Assembly (NCBI RefSeq): GCF_020882245.1
Contig: NC_083597.1
Location: forward strand, 35,008,652 to 35,072,651
Source: Rhopalosiphum padi
Lineage: Eukaryota; Arthropoda; Insecta; Hemiptera; Aphididae
DNA length: 64,000 nt
Direction of reading: 5' to 3'
A program made the translations under genes and the position numbers. How positions within the stretch are numbered: position 1 is the first letter of the stretch; the number at the start of each line of letters is the position of its first letter. The notes under the pieces were generated by a model that saw only the letters and a program-made list of their open reading frames with translations, was not told the origin of the DNA and searched no databases. This document shows, one piece after another, positions 12,811 to 25,932 of this stretch.

Positions 12811-13744
12811 TTACATTGGTGATCTAGAGCCAGTAGGTTTTTGAATTACCACCATGATATAATGTTTATCTGTAAATAAAAAATGTACAAAATTATTTCA
12901 TATTATTTGTAATCTCATGCTCATGTAATATCTAAGATTATATATTATATACTTAAAAAAATTGATATAAAGACTAAAAATATATTTTTAATTATATTTT
13001 CATATATGTTTTTTATTACTAAATTGTTTAATAAATTAATTGAAATATCTAAAAGTTATTATTTTTTTTAAAATCATTTTTCAAATGTGAATATATTATG
13101 TATGGAGAATATTGTAAAAACTATGGTATTAAATTGCATTTATTAAGTAAAAATAGATTACGAAACAATAAGATTTAATTAATTAAATTTGTATGGATAA
13201 TGGATAAACAGTATTTAGGATAAATACCTATAGAAACAAGACAGCCTAGGAAAAAAATTCTTAAATTGATACTGAGTTTTTATTTAGTATTATACTAATT
13301 AAAGTATTTTATCTAACTATTGTCTAGGTCAAACATAACTTCAATAGACCAGACCACCAAGAATTGTATGCAAGAGGGCATCCTTTTCCTATATTAACAA
13401 TTTACCTGGTATTACTATAATTTCGTTATGTTTGGTACGTAACCGCAAGTATGTTAATTTATCAGTTGAGTCGCCTTTTTTGATCACGACCATTGATGTT
13501 GCGATTAGTTGCTGAACTAATCCAGCGTACCGAACAGACATTGAATCATCCAAGTTGGATTTGACCGGGATGCCTGCAAAACGATATATTATGAACAGTT
13601 AGTAGATACCAATGTTTTTCGGCTTTCTTGGTATGTGTCGATAATAGTTTTAGATAGCATACCAGCATTGTTTATTATTACAAAGCCAATGACACCGTCA
13701 CTGGTTTGAATTCTCTTCAGAGTTTCTTCTATTTGTGTAGCCAT
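12811..13744 (-). CDS. DYNLRB: Dynein light chain roadblock
   Basis: Three exons (13744-13663, 13573-13406, 12869-12811) encode 102 residues. The sequence MATQIEETLKRIQTSDGVIG, then GIPVKSNLD, KLTYLRLRTKHNEIIVIPDK and a final VVIQKPTG, follows the roadblock/LC7 fold of cytoplasmic dynein light chain roadblock (usually about 96 residues). The protein is a homodimeric subunit bound to the dynein intermediate chain, used in microtubule minus-end transport. The C-terminal tail GSRSPM extends slightly past the usual end. The gene is tail to tail with the XK-related gene (206 bp between stop codons) and head to head with the CYTH-domain gene. Splice phases agree (82, 168, 59 nt). Confidence 0.93.
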
Positions 13745-15399
13745 TATGTTTTAAAACTATTTTATATACCTACTTGCAGTTATATAATATGTCCAATTTA
13801 TATTCTTATATTATGCAGCTTGCAGCTTATTTTAGCTAACTATTAGAACATGTTTAGTAAGTATTGAATTGAATTAGCAGAGTATCTTTGAGATTACAGC
13901 ATAGAATTTATTTTGATAGAAAACAATAAATATTTTTAAATACAAACACTACCAGTACGTCTTAACAATTTGCAGTAAATTCGGGTACCTACTTAGTAAC
14001 ACTAGTCAGTAGTCTATTTACACCACTGCAGCTGTGTACATAACGCCGTGAATGAGTTTCACAATTACTATTATATTATTATTTATTTAAAAACGAATTA
14101 TTTTTATTTGACCAATGTATTCGTATTGATTTTTATAATTATATAAACCACAATATCGCACTACCGTCAGCCATAGATCGACGTGATTTAATGAACTTTT
14201 TTTATAATATATTTATTATTTGTTCTTTATACAATAAAAAATGACACAGATTACAATACATATCGGCGCTATCATCTGTCACATGACAAAATTTTGTCAT
14301 GATTTGTCGATAGTTACGGGTTCGATTCAAATTAAAAAAAAAAGTTTTACAGGAGTGATATAGTAACTCATTTATGGTGGAGTGCAATTATACTTTTAAT
14401 ATTGAAATATGTTTAAAAAAATATCATTACATCCATGAAACCTCGACTATTTTTATTTATTAATTTTTAAAATTCCTAGATCATAACGAGCATGGCAAGA
14501 AACAAGAATCCTATTAACGAATTCATGACTGGAAAATCTACTTTTTTGAGTTGTGTCACTAATCTGGCGTACTGAAGAAATATTGAAACAACTAACAAGA
14601 TACAATATTATCGAACTCCTTGCATTTGGAAATTGCTAAGATTGACCATTGACGTTCACATCGATGTTGTTAAAAAACGTATATATAAGCATATATAAGC
14701 ATTAATAGCTGTTCTTTATAGTCATGCTCGGAGCAGTCTGTACCATGACAAATATATATAATATATATTTTGTCATGGTCTGCACTATACACTCATAGAC
14801 TTATGACATTGTGACTAATGTACACAATACAGTACAGTATACTACTATCACAGGACACAGAAGACTGTAGGTAATATAGACTATTTTTTTTTGTAGAGAG
14901 CCTAATGCCTATATGAATATATCTCTAATATAATATATAAGGCTCTCTAATAGAGATTTTATTTGGCAGTTTGACACAGAATACATAATATACAGTACTA
15001 TTTTAAATTTTTATACAGATATTCGCATATTCTATGGATATTCGGCGTAATCACTTTTTGTGGCTATGGTGTTATGTGGTATTATCTCCAATAATATGAT
15101 CACATGTTTCTAAATTCCCGCCAATAGTTGGCACAAAAAACGAAAAACTGTCAACTGATTTGGGTAGTGAACTAGTGACCATTTTATTTTTTTTATCGTG
15201 GGTAGTCGACCGGCGTCTCAGCTAGAAGAGTCGAGTACTGTGATATTATTTCCAGTGAACCGTCATTACTTTTTTGGTTTCTTTAGAATTCCAGTCTAAA
15301 GTTTAAAAGAACTTCGAATTCAAGAGTTGACGGATTGAATATATTTTTTGCCATCGGTTTATTGTAATAAAAAAATTTACATCCGTGCTAAATAAAATT
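13745..15399. other. Divergent intergenic interval with hairpin sequences
   Basis: This separates the roadblock and CYTH-domain genes and should contain both promoters. No coding sequence was recognised. It holds a strong palindrome at 14742-14779 and a hairpin with 10-bp arms (TAGAGAGCCT and its inverse) at 14894-14949. Sequence from about 15120 onwards is less AT-rich, consistent with a promoter and 5' untranslated region. Confidence 0.5.
14742..14779. repeat. 38-bp near-perfect palindrome
   Basis: The arms ACCATGACAAA and TTTGTCATGGT enclose an alternating AT core, giving a hairpin almost without loop. It could be a miniature transposon footprint or a cruciform-prone AT palindrome. No convincing target duplication was found. 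Confidence 0.6.
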
Positions 15400-16711
15400 A
15401 TGCCAAGAAACGTAGAGATCAAAGCGCGCGTCGAGGACTTGGAAGTTGTCATTCAACGCATTTTGGCATTAAGGTCAAATGCTACCTACGATGTCCGCAC
15501 AGAACCCTCAATCATTGAACAAGAAGACTTGTTTTTCAATTTACCGACCGGTAAATGTGGCAAATTGAAACTCAGAAAAATGGTAGGAAATAAAAAGTTT
15601 TTATTACTGGTGAGATAGAATTACCAGTGGAGTAAATTTGAATTATTATAATAGGTACCTGAATGTTATGTAATTAGATATTCATTTTTACCAAATTTTG
15701 TGATAATAGGTATCCATTTGAACCTCCTAGAGTAGGGTGACAAGATTATTAAAAAGAAAAACCGGGACAAATAAAATATGTTTCATAAAGAAAAAATTAT
15801 TTTGAAAAAACAAATGTATTTTTAGGATATATAATATTTTTAAATTTATTGTTAATCGTATTTGTAATTTGATTTTACAAGTTACCATACAAATTTTGAC
15901 ATAATGTAATACAAATTTATATTAACGGCATTAACGCATTAATCTGGAACATACTGAAGTCCCAATAAAGATTTTGGGATGACGAAGGAACTTTTAAAAA
16001 CCAGGATGTTTGAACACCCTAATGGTGACAAAAAAATGTTAAAAAACTATAAATACATTAAAATAATTTTTATGATGGTCTTTAAATATTAAATTGCTCA
16101 AAATAAAAAATGAAAGCTGTTTGCCTAAACAACAAATATCAAAAAAGTGAGTATTTTTCTCTTGCCTTTCAAAGCTCAAAAATATATTACACAGAATAAC
16201 AGTAAAAATATAAATAAAGATAGAGGTAGCTTAATTGTATAAAGATAATTATTTTATTTATTTAAAATATTACATAACTTAGTGTATTTGTCACATTCAC
16301 AGGGTCGACTTCAAGAGTTAATTTATTATGACCGAGAGGAAAGCTCTGGACCAAAGTTAAGTTCTTATAATAAATGTGAAGTAAACGAAGATGTAGAAAA
16401 AGTACTTAAAAATGCCTTAGGTACATGGGGAGTCGTGAAAAAAGAAAGAAAATTGATAATGGTCGGCCAAACAAGAGTACATTTTGATAGTGTTGATGGT
16501 CTCGGGGATTTTGTAGAATTAGAAGTAAGTTTTCATATATGCTACTAAGAAATAAATCTTTTGATTAATAATATTCATTTAGGTAGTTTTGAATGATAGC
16601 CAAACAGTTGAGGATGGACAATCAATTGCAAAAGACCTGATGTCTCATATGGGAGTTGAAGAAAAGGACTTGATATCTGTATCATATGTTAACATGCTTG
16701 TAAATAAATAA
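15400..16711 (+). CDS. CYTH-domain protein (class 4 adenylate cyclase/triphosphatase superfamily)
   Basis: Three exons (15400-15582, 16303-16524, 16583-16711) encode 177 residues, essentially one CYTH domain. Visible family signatures are RNVEIKARV at residues 3-11 (the EIKAR form of the ExExK strand), QEDLFFNLPTGKCGKLKLR, ELIYYDRE, and TRVHFDSVDGLGDFVELEVV near the end. CYTH proteins form an eight-strand tunnel that binds triphosphorylated ligands with divalent metal. Animal members include thiamine triphosphatase, but this insect type lacks an assigned substrate as far as I know. An alternative donor at 15610 (GTGAGA) is also in phase and would add nine residues before GRLQELIYY; the shorter form fits family spacing better. 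Its stop is 16 bp from the stop of the opposing OFD1-like gene. Confidence 0.85.
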
Positions 16712-16727
16712 TAAATAAAAAATAATT

Positions 16728-19700
16728 CTACGATGCCCAAAAATCTGAAGACTTATCAGTTTTATTACTACTACCAAATGAAATTGTGTGATCACTTTCT
16801 TGTAATTTTTTACTGTTTGATAAATTATCCACTCCATTTGAGCTATCTTGCTGAATAGATGTTTGTTTATGTGGTGAATTAATTATTTTAGTATGTTTAA
16901 ACAATTGTAAATCAAAATTTTCATTATTCTGAACATCGTTATTAGTGTCAGGAAGAAGCGTGTTTTTTACATCTGATTCAATTTGCAATTTATTTTCTTT
17001 TGGTGATTGAGTAGATATATGAGATATATTTAGAGAACCTTGAGTATTGTAATTAGATTTGTTGATTGGAGACTCAATGCTTGAACTTTGTTTATTTACA
17101 GATGATTCTTTGCATACATTTTTTTTAATACTGGATGACAATATTTTAGTTGGCGAAATATTTGTAAAATTCTTATAATCCTGATATTTAGCATTTCGTA
17201 AGGTTTCAGAGCTTGTATCGTTATCAGATTGTGAATGGATCAAGGATCGCCTGATTGATCGATGATACCCAATCTTGTTGGCAAGCTCTTTTAAATTAAT
17301 TTTATTACTGCAAGGTTTCAATACGTCTAAATCTGAATCATCTGATAAGTTTGAACGAATTTCAGTATATGACTTTTTAGTGTCTCTAATTACATTAAAT
17401 TGTAAGTTGTGACGTGAATGATTTATTTGGAAATTTTTTAAGTTCTGTTCTACTTTTGCAGTATTAATTTCTAAAGTCTTCAGTCTGGATTCAGCTTCTT
17501 GTATTATATCATCTTCTGTTAGATTATCTGACTCTAACATAGTTGTTGAATAATCTGTAGTTGTTGAAGAGATGTTTTGGGAAATATAATGATTTTTTTT
17601 ATTAGATTTGTCTACAAAGCATAGTTTTTTTCTTACATTTCTATTTTCATAATCTGTTTTAGTTAATGGTACTTGATGGGTTTTTTCAATTTGTTTTGCT
17701 AAATTTGATGCTTTGTAAGATAATTCTTCAATCCTTTGTTGCTGAACTTTTATAAAATCACGCAACTCATCATTATCTTTTTTTAATTTTTTCATCATTT
17801 CTTGATCCTGTAACTGATTTATTGTAAAAAAAAATGATCTTAAAATATTTAAATATATTTTTTACTAACCGACAAAAAATCAATTTTTTTTGAACATGAC
17901 TGCTCATCTTTTTTATATCCTTCAAGCTTGTTTAGCTTAGATTTTATTTCCACTAATTGTTTTCCCAAATCAATGTTTTGTTCGTGCAGCTGTTTAACTT
18001 GATTACATTCACTAATTTTGGTTTCATTTATATAATTCAGTGATTCTCTTTTTAACCTGAAAGCGTCCATTATAATATATACATATTTTATATTTTACTA
18101 GTTGAAATACCCGCTAGGTTAAAGTAAAAAAAAAAATGATTTGTGAATATTTATAAAATAATATAATCAATGAATAGTTATAATAATGCAACATTAATAT
18201 TTGGTGTTTGGAAATAAATAGAGTGATTTGATTTTTATAGAAATAGAAAATACTGCAAATATTTCACCTACAAATGTTAACAAACAAATTGAAATTTCAA
18301 GTAATTTAGGTATTAATAGAAAACTCATGCTGACAACAGCAATAAATGTAGTAGAAGTTATGAGCATGTAAGGGTATGCATGGTAGACTACACAGAATGG
18401 TAAATAACTACACATAAAACTAATATTTTAAATAGCTCTTTAATTAATTTCGTTTGAAACTCATTAAATGGCTTATCTACATATCAAACGCTTGCATTAA
18501 AAACAAAACATACATATTGGCCCCGTCGAACTTCAACGACAACTGTCCAAAGAAATCGCCTCATATTTTAATAATATAATAAAATAGTTGTTAATATCAA
18601 GAGTATCGATAATACTAACATTTTTTCATGCTTCAAGATGTCCATTTCTTTTAATCTTAATTCATATTTTTGATTTTCAATATATTGTAAATTTTTATTA
18701 TATTCTTCTTCTGATTTATTTAATTTTTCTTGAATAGACTTTTCTTTCTCCTGTTACATGAAGTTATATAATTAATTTATTAATTTTACAAAGATAAACA
18801 ATTTGAGGAAATGGGACATTTCGGTGCAGAGTTATACATATATCTTTATTATGACACCTCCAAAAACACTTTGTACAATTAAAATTAAATTTGTCAAATA
18901 TATACATAAAACCATCTTGCACAAAAATTTCAAAACTACTATTAATTTTAAAATTGGAAATTGTATTTAGACAAACACAACACGTCAAATCCCAGTTACA
19001 AAATAACAACTTGTGTCTCGTGATATTTTGTTAGATCTACTAACTCTTTTATCTCTTATTGATTAATCTTAATTGCTTAACCTAGAGCAGCGGTTCTCAA
19101 CCTTTTCAGTCGCGTACCACCTAAACAATTTGAAAATTTATACGTACCACCTGACCATTTTTTTGCTTATTAATTATGTATAACATTTTATAAGGAATTA
19201 CAAAATAAGATATATGTTATTATATATATATATATAATAACATATTTAATTCACAAAAAGAAATTAAATTAAATCAAATTAAATATGTAAAATTATCGAT
19301 TTATATTATATTAAAGTGAATATCGTTATCTAAATTGCTACAATTACAAACGACCTCCGCACTATCAAATAACCCAAATAATATTTAATGTTAATAATGA
19401 TTCATTCCAATTTTTTTTATGAAGCGAGATTTTCTTCGTGTACTACAGGTTGAAAACCGCTAACCTAGAGCATAGTTTATTAACCTTTTCTGTGTCATGG
19501 GCCTTTTTGAAGAATAAAATTATAAAATATCAACAAATTTATTTCTGAGTTATTTAAAAAAATATATGACCTACACTCTACAGTATTCGATATTTCTTTA
19601 ATAATGGTAATTGATGATAAAATAGAATATCTGATAACTAAATAGTACATCTATACAAGGATATCCAAGTTCTAAATAAATACCAAGCTGTAGTACTATT

Positions 19701-21649
19701 TACTCAATTCGCTACCGTGCAAACCAATCATGAAAAAGCGGCAAGTTTGAACATTTAAAACTTCGCATAGATTTTTCCTAGACCCACAATTTGAATACAG
19801 TTTAATAAATTGGTAATATATATAATAGTATGATTTTTTAATTTAAAGTTTTTAGGATTAAGGTGGGGATGAAATCAAAAATGTAGGAAAGTTGATCTCA
19901 GGTAGACAAAAAATTCAAATCTGTGTTCAGAATTCTTATCGCTTCATTATATCAATCGGTACGTTGGAAATAGAACACATCTATAATTCTGTAGTGCATG
20001 TGTGTAAGACAAAAAAATCACCGCTTCCAATCCCCTTAGTAAAATTATAATAAAACATTCTATAAAATCAAAAGTAAACAAAAACATATATGTAGATATA
20101 TATTTTCTTTACTGTACATTCATTATACGTAACAAAAAAGATATAATTTTATGTCATTTTAAATTATTATTGCTCACTTACTTCAAATACATTAATTAAT
20201 TGATAAAGCTGCTGTTGTTCTAAACGGAGTTGTTGTGTGGCATGTTCTATTTCTTCTTTTTGAAATATAAGTTTACTATCGCGAGAATGAAAATGTACAG
20301 CAAGTATTTTTTCTACATCAGCAACTTTCTCGACCATTTCCTTGTTTTGTCTTTCTAGTTTTTTTAAGTGTTCTTTGTACACAGCAGTTTCTTGAACATT
20401 ATTATTTTGATGGTACCTGAAAATTAAAATCAATAATAATAATGGCTTACAATAATTTATTAAACGTTATTACTTTTTTAATAAAATTTTCAAAGTGTTT
20501 TTCTGTTCTTCATTTAAATTGAATGAGCATAGAATGTCCTCAATACTTACAAGCCAATTATTTAATCTATGTTCATAAGTATTATTCTCTATGTTATTAG
20601 ATTTGTTTATTTCTTTACAATTTTGATTGATTTGAACTGTGTTATATTTACTGTAGCAAAAAAAATGAATGATTAATATAATTGCACAAGCTATTTTACT
20701 AATTATAAATATGAATATAACTTAATTATCTGGTTAAAATAAAGATAATTTACATTTTAAGTTGTTAAATAATGCTTTTCCTTTTATAAACTCCAATAAA
20801 CAAAATATTTACTAATGTCACTAAATTTAAATTGTTTTATAAATATTAACAGAAAAATTGTATGAGGTAATTTAGAAAGTTTTATTAAAACAATTGCTAA
20901 ACTTCTAGTGTATACCTAAGATTATTTCTAATGGTAGTTATAGATTTGAATAAGCAAGCCAATAATGAATGAACTTGTTTTTCATTAAAATAGTATTGGC
21001 ATGTTAATTCAGTGATATCTGTATTCGGTTGTATGCCTAATGCTTCTAGAATATCCTGAACATCATTTAATTGAAAACTAGGCTTGGTGACAGGAATTTT
21101 TTGAGTGCTATCGCCTAAACGATTTACATAAGAAGAGAATTCATGTAAATTTCCCAATAACGGTACCTAGAAAAAAATTATACTTTTAGACAAGATGTAA
21201 CACTATTATATTATAATACCTATTATATTATTACCTAACCTAAGTATATGTAAATACATATCATACAAAAGTACAAAATTAAACCTACTTCTGAAGTGAA
21301 TACTGATAATGTGAACAAATTTTCTTGGTTAATCAGAAAATCGGCAACTAAGAGGTTGATTGCCTGAATCTTTGGGGAGTTAACATTTCTTTTGTTAGTG
21401 TTCCACATTGTACTATCTTCTAGTGCAAAGATCATTTGTTCTCTTATTTGCGCTCGTAGCTTGTTAATGATTCCTTTTTCTTCAAACCTTTGAAAGCATA
21501 GAAAAAAAAAATATGAAAACCAATCCCATACAAAGCAAATAAGTGACAAAAATGGCATACCATGAGTTAAGTTTACTTTGAATGTCTGCATTTTCAGATC
21601 TGGACTTGTGAGAAGTTAAATAATCATTTTTACACTTATCAACATTCAT
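16728..21649 (-). CDS. OFD1: OFD1-like centriolar satellite/distal centriole protein
   Basis: Eight exons (21649-21561, 21487-21289, 21166-20916, 20650-20474, 20416-20182, 18750-18620, 18056-17870, 17807-16728) join in frame to 782 residues. The N-terminus resembles OFD1: WFEEKGIINKLRAQIREQMI, then a LisH motif (AINLLVADFLINQENLFTLS, about residues 67-96). The middle is long coiled coil rich in Lys, Glu and Gln (for example VYKEHLKKLERQNKEMVEK). A later AESRLKTLEINTAKVEQNLK resembles the conserved OFD1 helix before the Ser/Asn-rich tail, and the last exon ends SSDFWAS. OFD1 acts at distal centrioles and satellites in ciliogenesis; in an aphid this would concern sensory neurons and sperm. FOP/FOR20-type LisH proteins are an alternative but are much shorter. 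It is head to head with POLR1C (864 bp) and tail to tail with the CYTH gene. Confidence 0.78.
18764..19009 (-). pseudogene. Possible FLYWCH zinc-finger fragment in an OFD1 intron
   Basis: An 81-codon open frame lies in the intron between OFD1 exons 5 and 6. Its middle part, VQDGFMYIFDKFNFN followed by CFWRCHNKDICITLHRN, has the Phe/Tyr, Trp-Arg-Cys, Cys and His spacing of a FLYWCH finger. That domain is often carried by MULE transposons in insects. There is no rest of a transposase next to it, so it is best read as a decayed fragment. The match is weak and based on spacing only. Confidence 0.3.
19088..19462. mobile_element. hAT MITE, 375 bp, exact 8-bp target duplication
   Basis: Begins CAGCGGTTCTCAACCTTTT and ends in inverted form AGGTTGAAAACCGCTA. 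The octamer ACCTAGAG is exact on both sides (19080-19087 and 19463-19470). The ends match the widespread CAGCGGTTCTCAACC hAT/Charlie-type terminus. It lies in the intron between OFD1 exons 5 and 6 and contains an internal TA-repeat palindrome at about 19218-19246. No coding capacity. Confidence 0.88.
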
Positions 21650-22513
21650 AGTGTGGTAGAGTAAATATTAAATAAGAAAAGTATAATAATCACAGTGCCA
21701 CTAAAACTTGTAGATAAGTTTATAAATTTAATTTTAATGTCTCAATTAGTGTAGAATATAAATACATTGTAAGATACAAATTCCATACAACATATAACAT
21801 ACTTGAAATAACTAATATATAACAGAATAATAAAAATCTTTAGAAGTCTATGGTATAATTTATTATATAAGATAATCAGAAATTCAGAAAAATTAGAAAA
21901 CATACATAACAACATATTTGTATTTAGTAACGAAGCGCGGCTACCTGATAAACTGATAATAAAATGTTTATACCACCCTTATACCAAGACGTATAAAGTC
22001 AATGATACCACCACGAACTAAGATATTGTTCTGTGCTAAGATCTTCTTAGTTCATGGTGCTAAGATGTTAGTCCAATATAATATCTTAGTCCTTAGATAT
22101 CGGGCGTTAGTCGTTAATCCATATTAAATCACAATTTCTGTTAAATTTACCTTATAAACAACTTTACTATAACGTCCAGTTTGTTCATTTTTCTGGGAAG
22201 TTAGAGGTTCCCTTCCAAGGTGTTTCTACTACACACAAGTGGCTACACTGGACTATAAGCTGATTCCTCTCATTTTTTTATTATCAAATATCAGTAATCT
22301 ATGATAAAATCTGAATTCTGGACTAATCAAAAATTGTATGTGTCCATGTGGGTATTGGGCATGTGCAATACATGCAATCACGCATCGTTGAATTGAAATC
22401 ATTGAATTTAAAAATTAAAATCTGCAACTGTCTACTGCTCTACTGTCTAATCCTATGTAGTGTGTAGTTCATGGTTTCACATCAGACGTGCTAATAGCCA
22501 ATTCGTTCATAAA
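21650..22513. promoter_or_regulatory. Divergent promoter interval, OFD1/POLR1C
   Basis: This 864-bp interval separates two start codons pointing away from each other, so it must hold both promoters. It includes a hairpin repeat at 22010-22058. No TATA box or initiator could be assigned with confidence. Confidence 0.5.
22010..22058. repeat. Hairpin repeat of the CACGAACTAAGA family
   Basis: The arms ACCACGAACTAAGA and CTTAGTTCATGGT are inverted copies around a core that itself contains CTAAGATCTTCTTAG. The ends match the nested element at 10540-11053 and resemble the 30-bp palindrome at 45719. It probably belongs to the same miniature family. No flanking duplication was found. Confidence 0.5.
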
Positions 22514-25500
22514 ATGAACAATCCAATAATAATGAACAAATATTCCATTGAAAGGGTAAGCTAAGTGGTTCTTATAATTTATATTACTAAATAATAATGT
22601 TGATACATTTTATGTATTATTTAACAATGTTTATAATTTAATTTTCAGACTTTAGGAAATGAAATTAAACCATATAATTATGATGAATTTGTAAAGGTAA
22701 ATATCATAATTAATTGCAAAATCTTATTTGAATAATTTATTAGTTTGAAATTTTTTTTTCTAATTTTGTTAAAACAATTCTATTTATATTTTAGAATTTC
22801 AAAGTAAAAATAATCAGTCGCTCTGAAAGTGATTTGGAGTTTGATCTTATCGGCATTGATGTAGCTGTGGCTAATAGTCTAAGAAGAGTTATTTTGTCTG
22901 AGGTATTGTAGTCTTAAATATAGACATAATATCAGTACCTAACTAACTTGTTTTTTTTGTAACTTTTTAATATAATTCAACACACTCAGCCTTTTTATAT
23001 TCTAATACCATATAAAAATATTGGAAGATTTTTTAGGATATTGTAGCATTTATTAAATGATAAATAAAATAAAAATTAAATTTTATTATTATTTTTTTTT
23101 TGCATTCAGATAATATCTAGTTAGGTAAAAATGTTCTCAACCCAATCAATTCTTATTAAATGTGGAGTACTTACTTTCATACAACTTATGTACAATTTTC
23201 TTTAGATTTCTACTTTAAATGGATATAAGTTTTAAACTATTTTTTCAATATTTGATATTAAATATTATTTATAATAAAACAACTATTTTTCGTATTTTAA
23301 CACCTAGTTCATAATTTAGGTACCTAGTATGGCAATTGAAAAGGTACATATATATCAAAACACATCTTATATACTTGATGAAATACTTGCACATCGATTG
23401 GGATTAATTCCACTGAAAGCAGATCCTAGGCAATTCAAAATGAAAGAAGATGGTATTTTATTTTTATTTTTAAATTATAACTTATTATTATATACTTAGT
23501 TTTATATTTTAAAGATTGACTTTTTTCAGAAAATTCTGAACCTAATGAACATGACAGTCTAGTTTATGAGATGAAAATAAAATGTACAAAAAAAGATTTA
23601 GATGCATTAGCTCACAAACAATTTATCAGTTTTCCAGGTAATGATGTGTTTGTTTTTATTTTTATTGTACATACTCTTTTTTTGTGACATAAATTCTAGT
23701 TTTCAAACAATTTTAGTGTATGCAAGACACATAAAATGGTTGCCATTAGGCAACCAAAAAGATATTTTCACGGAAAAAGATGTTGGAATAATTGGTGATG
23801 ATATTCTTATTGCAAAGTTAAGACCAGGACAGGAAATTGAACTTAAAATGTTTGCAGTTAAAGGAATACCTAAAGACCATGCTAAGTTTCAAAGTGTATG
23901 TAAGTATTTAATGTGTTAATATTTATGAATCAAAAAAAAAGTTTTTTTTTAACTATTACTTTTGTAACTTACTGTTGAAAGTAGATATTATTTTTAAATT
24001 TATATAATATGAATATTATTAAAAATATATGTCTTGTATTTATGATATTTAGGTACAGCATGGTATAGAATGATGCCAGATATTAAATTACTTGATGAAA
24101 TTAAAGGAAATGATGCACTATTGTTACAATCATGCTTTCCTAAGGGTGTCATTGGATTAAAAAGTGTTAAAGGTATGTATTTAAAAAAAAAACTAAATTT
24201 AAATGTAATTAAAAATGTTTTAATGATTGTTTTTAGGCGTCCTTAATGCATTTGTAGAAGATCCTCGAATAGATAATAGTTCCAGGAATGTATTTAGATA
24301 CAAGCAATTTGATAACAAAATTTTACTATCAAAAATACAGGACCATTTTATATGTAAGTTTTCTAGTATTGTTTTAAATAAGTTAATTTTTAATTATTTG
24401 TTTATTTATAATCAGGGATGTAATGAGGTTTGGAAATGATTAAATATATAATATATGATAAGTATATAAATTTAATAAAAAATTAATAAATAGCTAAATA
24501 GAACAAAAAAAACCAAAATAAAATACTATTTATGTTGGAAATTATTTCATAATCATTTTAAAGTTGTAGTATTTTACATAACTATACTATAATTCACTTT
24601 AAAATCATATAATTGATAAATTAACTCTAATATTAAAGTGAACATCACAAAATGAGTTCTGCTGAAAGCAAATTTGTTATGATGTATGTTAGTAAGACAG
24701 AGACAACCCTTTAGGATTTAATGTCTTCATAATTGTTAGTCATTAAATAGTATAAACAAATCAATCCAATATGGAATGCAATCAGAGACCAAACGGGCAA
24801 ATGTTAATGGAGTCTTGAGTCAAGAGCTGAGAGATGAAAATGTATTCCAATATTAAAGTTAACATCACAAAATGTGTTCTGTTGATCACAAATTTGCTAT
24901 GATGTACATTTAAGACAGAGACAACACATTCGGATATAACTTCCTCTTATTATTGTCATGCAAAGTTATTAATAATTTCATTCATTAAATTGTAGTCAAT
25001 TATTTTCAACATTTGTTATAGTGAAACTAAAACTCAAATTCTATTTAAAAAGATAAACAGTCATATTATTATATTTAAAGATTTTACTTCTAACAAAAAA
25101 AGTTATTAAATAATGGTAACATAATATGTTTTTTTAAATTTTACATTGACAATAATTAATAAAGTTTAAAATAGCACTAATATTGGATATCAACTATGTA
25201 AATGTAATTTCTGTTTGTAAATTATGATAATATACTAATATTTAGAGACGGAGAATTTACGTAAAAAAAAAATATCGGTAAATTTACCAAAAATGTGGTA
25301 AAAATGGTAAAATAGCTAAATCTTAGTCATTGTTTTTTTTTTTTTATTAGACATTAGTAAATAATATTTGTATTAGGTACTACTGTTGAAAGCCTACTTG
25401 TTACATCTAGTTCTTTCTTATAATAACAATAATTAACAAAAATATTTAAGAATGTATCTAAAATATCTATTGTTCTGTATTAGACATTAGTAATTAGTAC

Positions 25501-25932
25501 ATTTTATAAAATATGAATATTGAAATTTTTATATTAACATTAATAAATAATTTAAATTAAACTAAAGTATCAAAATTCACATAACCTTTATTTCTTTTTA
25601 AGTTAAAACATTTATATTTAAACTTAACTTTTGTATTAATACAATAATTATTGTATTGTTATCAGTTGATAAAAAAGATATCTCTTTACAATTCATACTA
25701 GGCGTTTTTTTTATTTCATTTGATTAGAGGGGCCACACAACACTTTTTTTTGGTAAAAAATTGGCAAAATTTACAGCACTCACATCTCTACTAATATTAT
25801 TCTTTATTTTCAGTTACAATTGAATCAGTTGGAGCAATGGATCCAAGTGTAATTTTCTTAGAAGCACTGAATATTTTAATTAGAAAAGTTAATAGTGCTT
25901 CAGAATCAGCACTAAATCAAACTGAAATCTAA
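22514..25932 (+). CDS. POLR1C: RNA polymerases I and III subunit RPAC1
   Basis: Nine exons (22514-22555, 22649-22696, 22795-22902, 23320-23452, 23530-23637, 23717-23899, 24053-24172, 24237-24353, 25814-25932) encode 325 residues; vertebrate RPAC1 has about 346. Landmarks are DLIGIDVAVANSLRRVILSE and VPSMAIEKVHIYQNTSYILD (the alpha-like dimerisation region), EILAHRLGLIPLKADPRQF, KWLPLGNQKDIF, and the closing FTIESVGAMDPSVIFLEALN. RPAC1 pairs with RPAC2 to form the alpha-like platform shared by Pol I and Pol III. Phases agree at every junction. Poly-A signals are at 26008-26013 and 26023-26028. Intron 8 (24354-25813) is the only long one and carries repeat copies. All core motifs are intact. 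Confidence 0.95.
24629..24926. repeat. Two copies of a dispersed repeat in POLR1C intron 8
   Basis: 24629-24710 and 24849-24926 are similar: AATATTAAAGTKAACATCACAAAATG, then a TTCTG, AAATTTG and TATGATGTA block, then AGACAGAGACAAC. The final block recurs near 59710 and 56870 with the continuation ACACGTNNTGTGGAT, so the repeat is dispersed within the window. Confidence 0.6.

Noticed and set aside
14312..14332. GGGTTCGATTCA resembling a tRNA B box
   Set aside because: No A box, acceptor stem or anticodon arm upstream on either strand; a chance match or an old SINE scrap.
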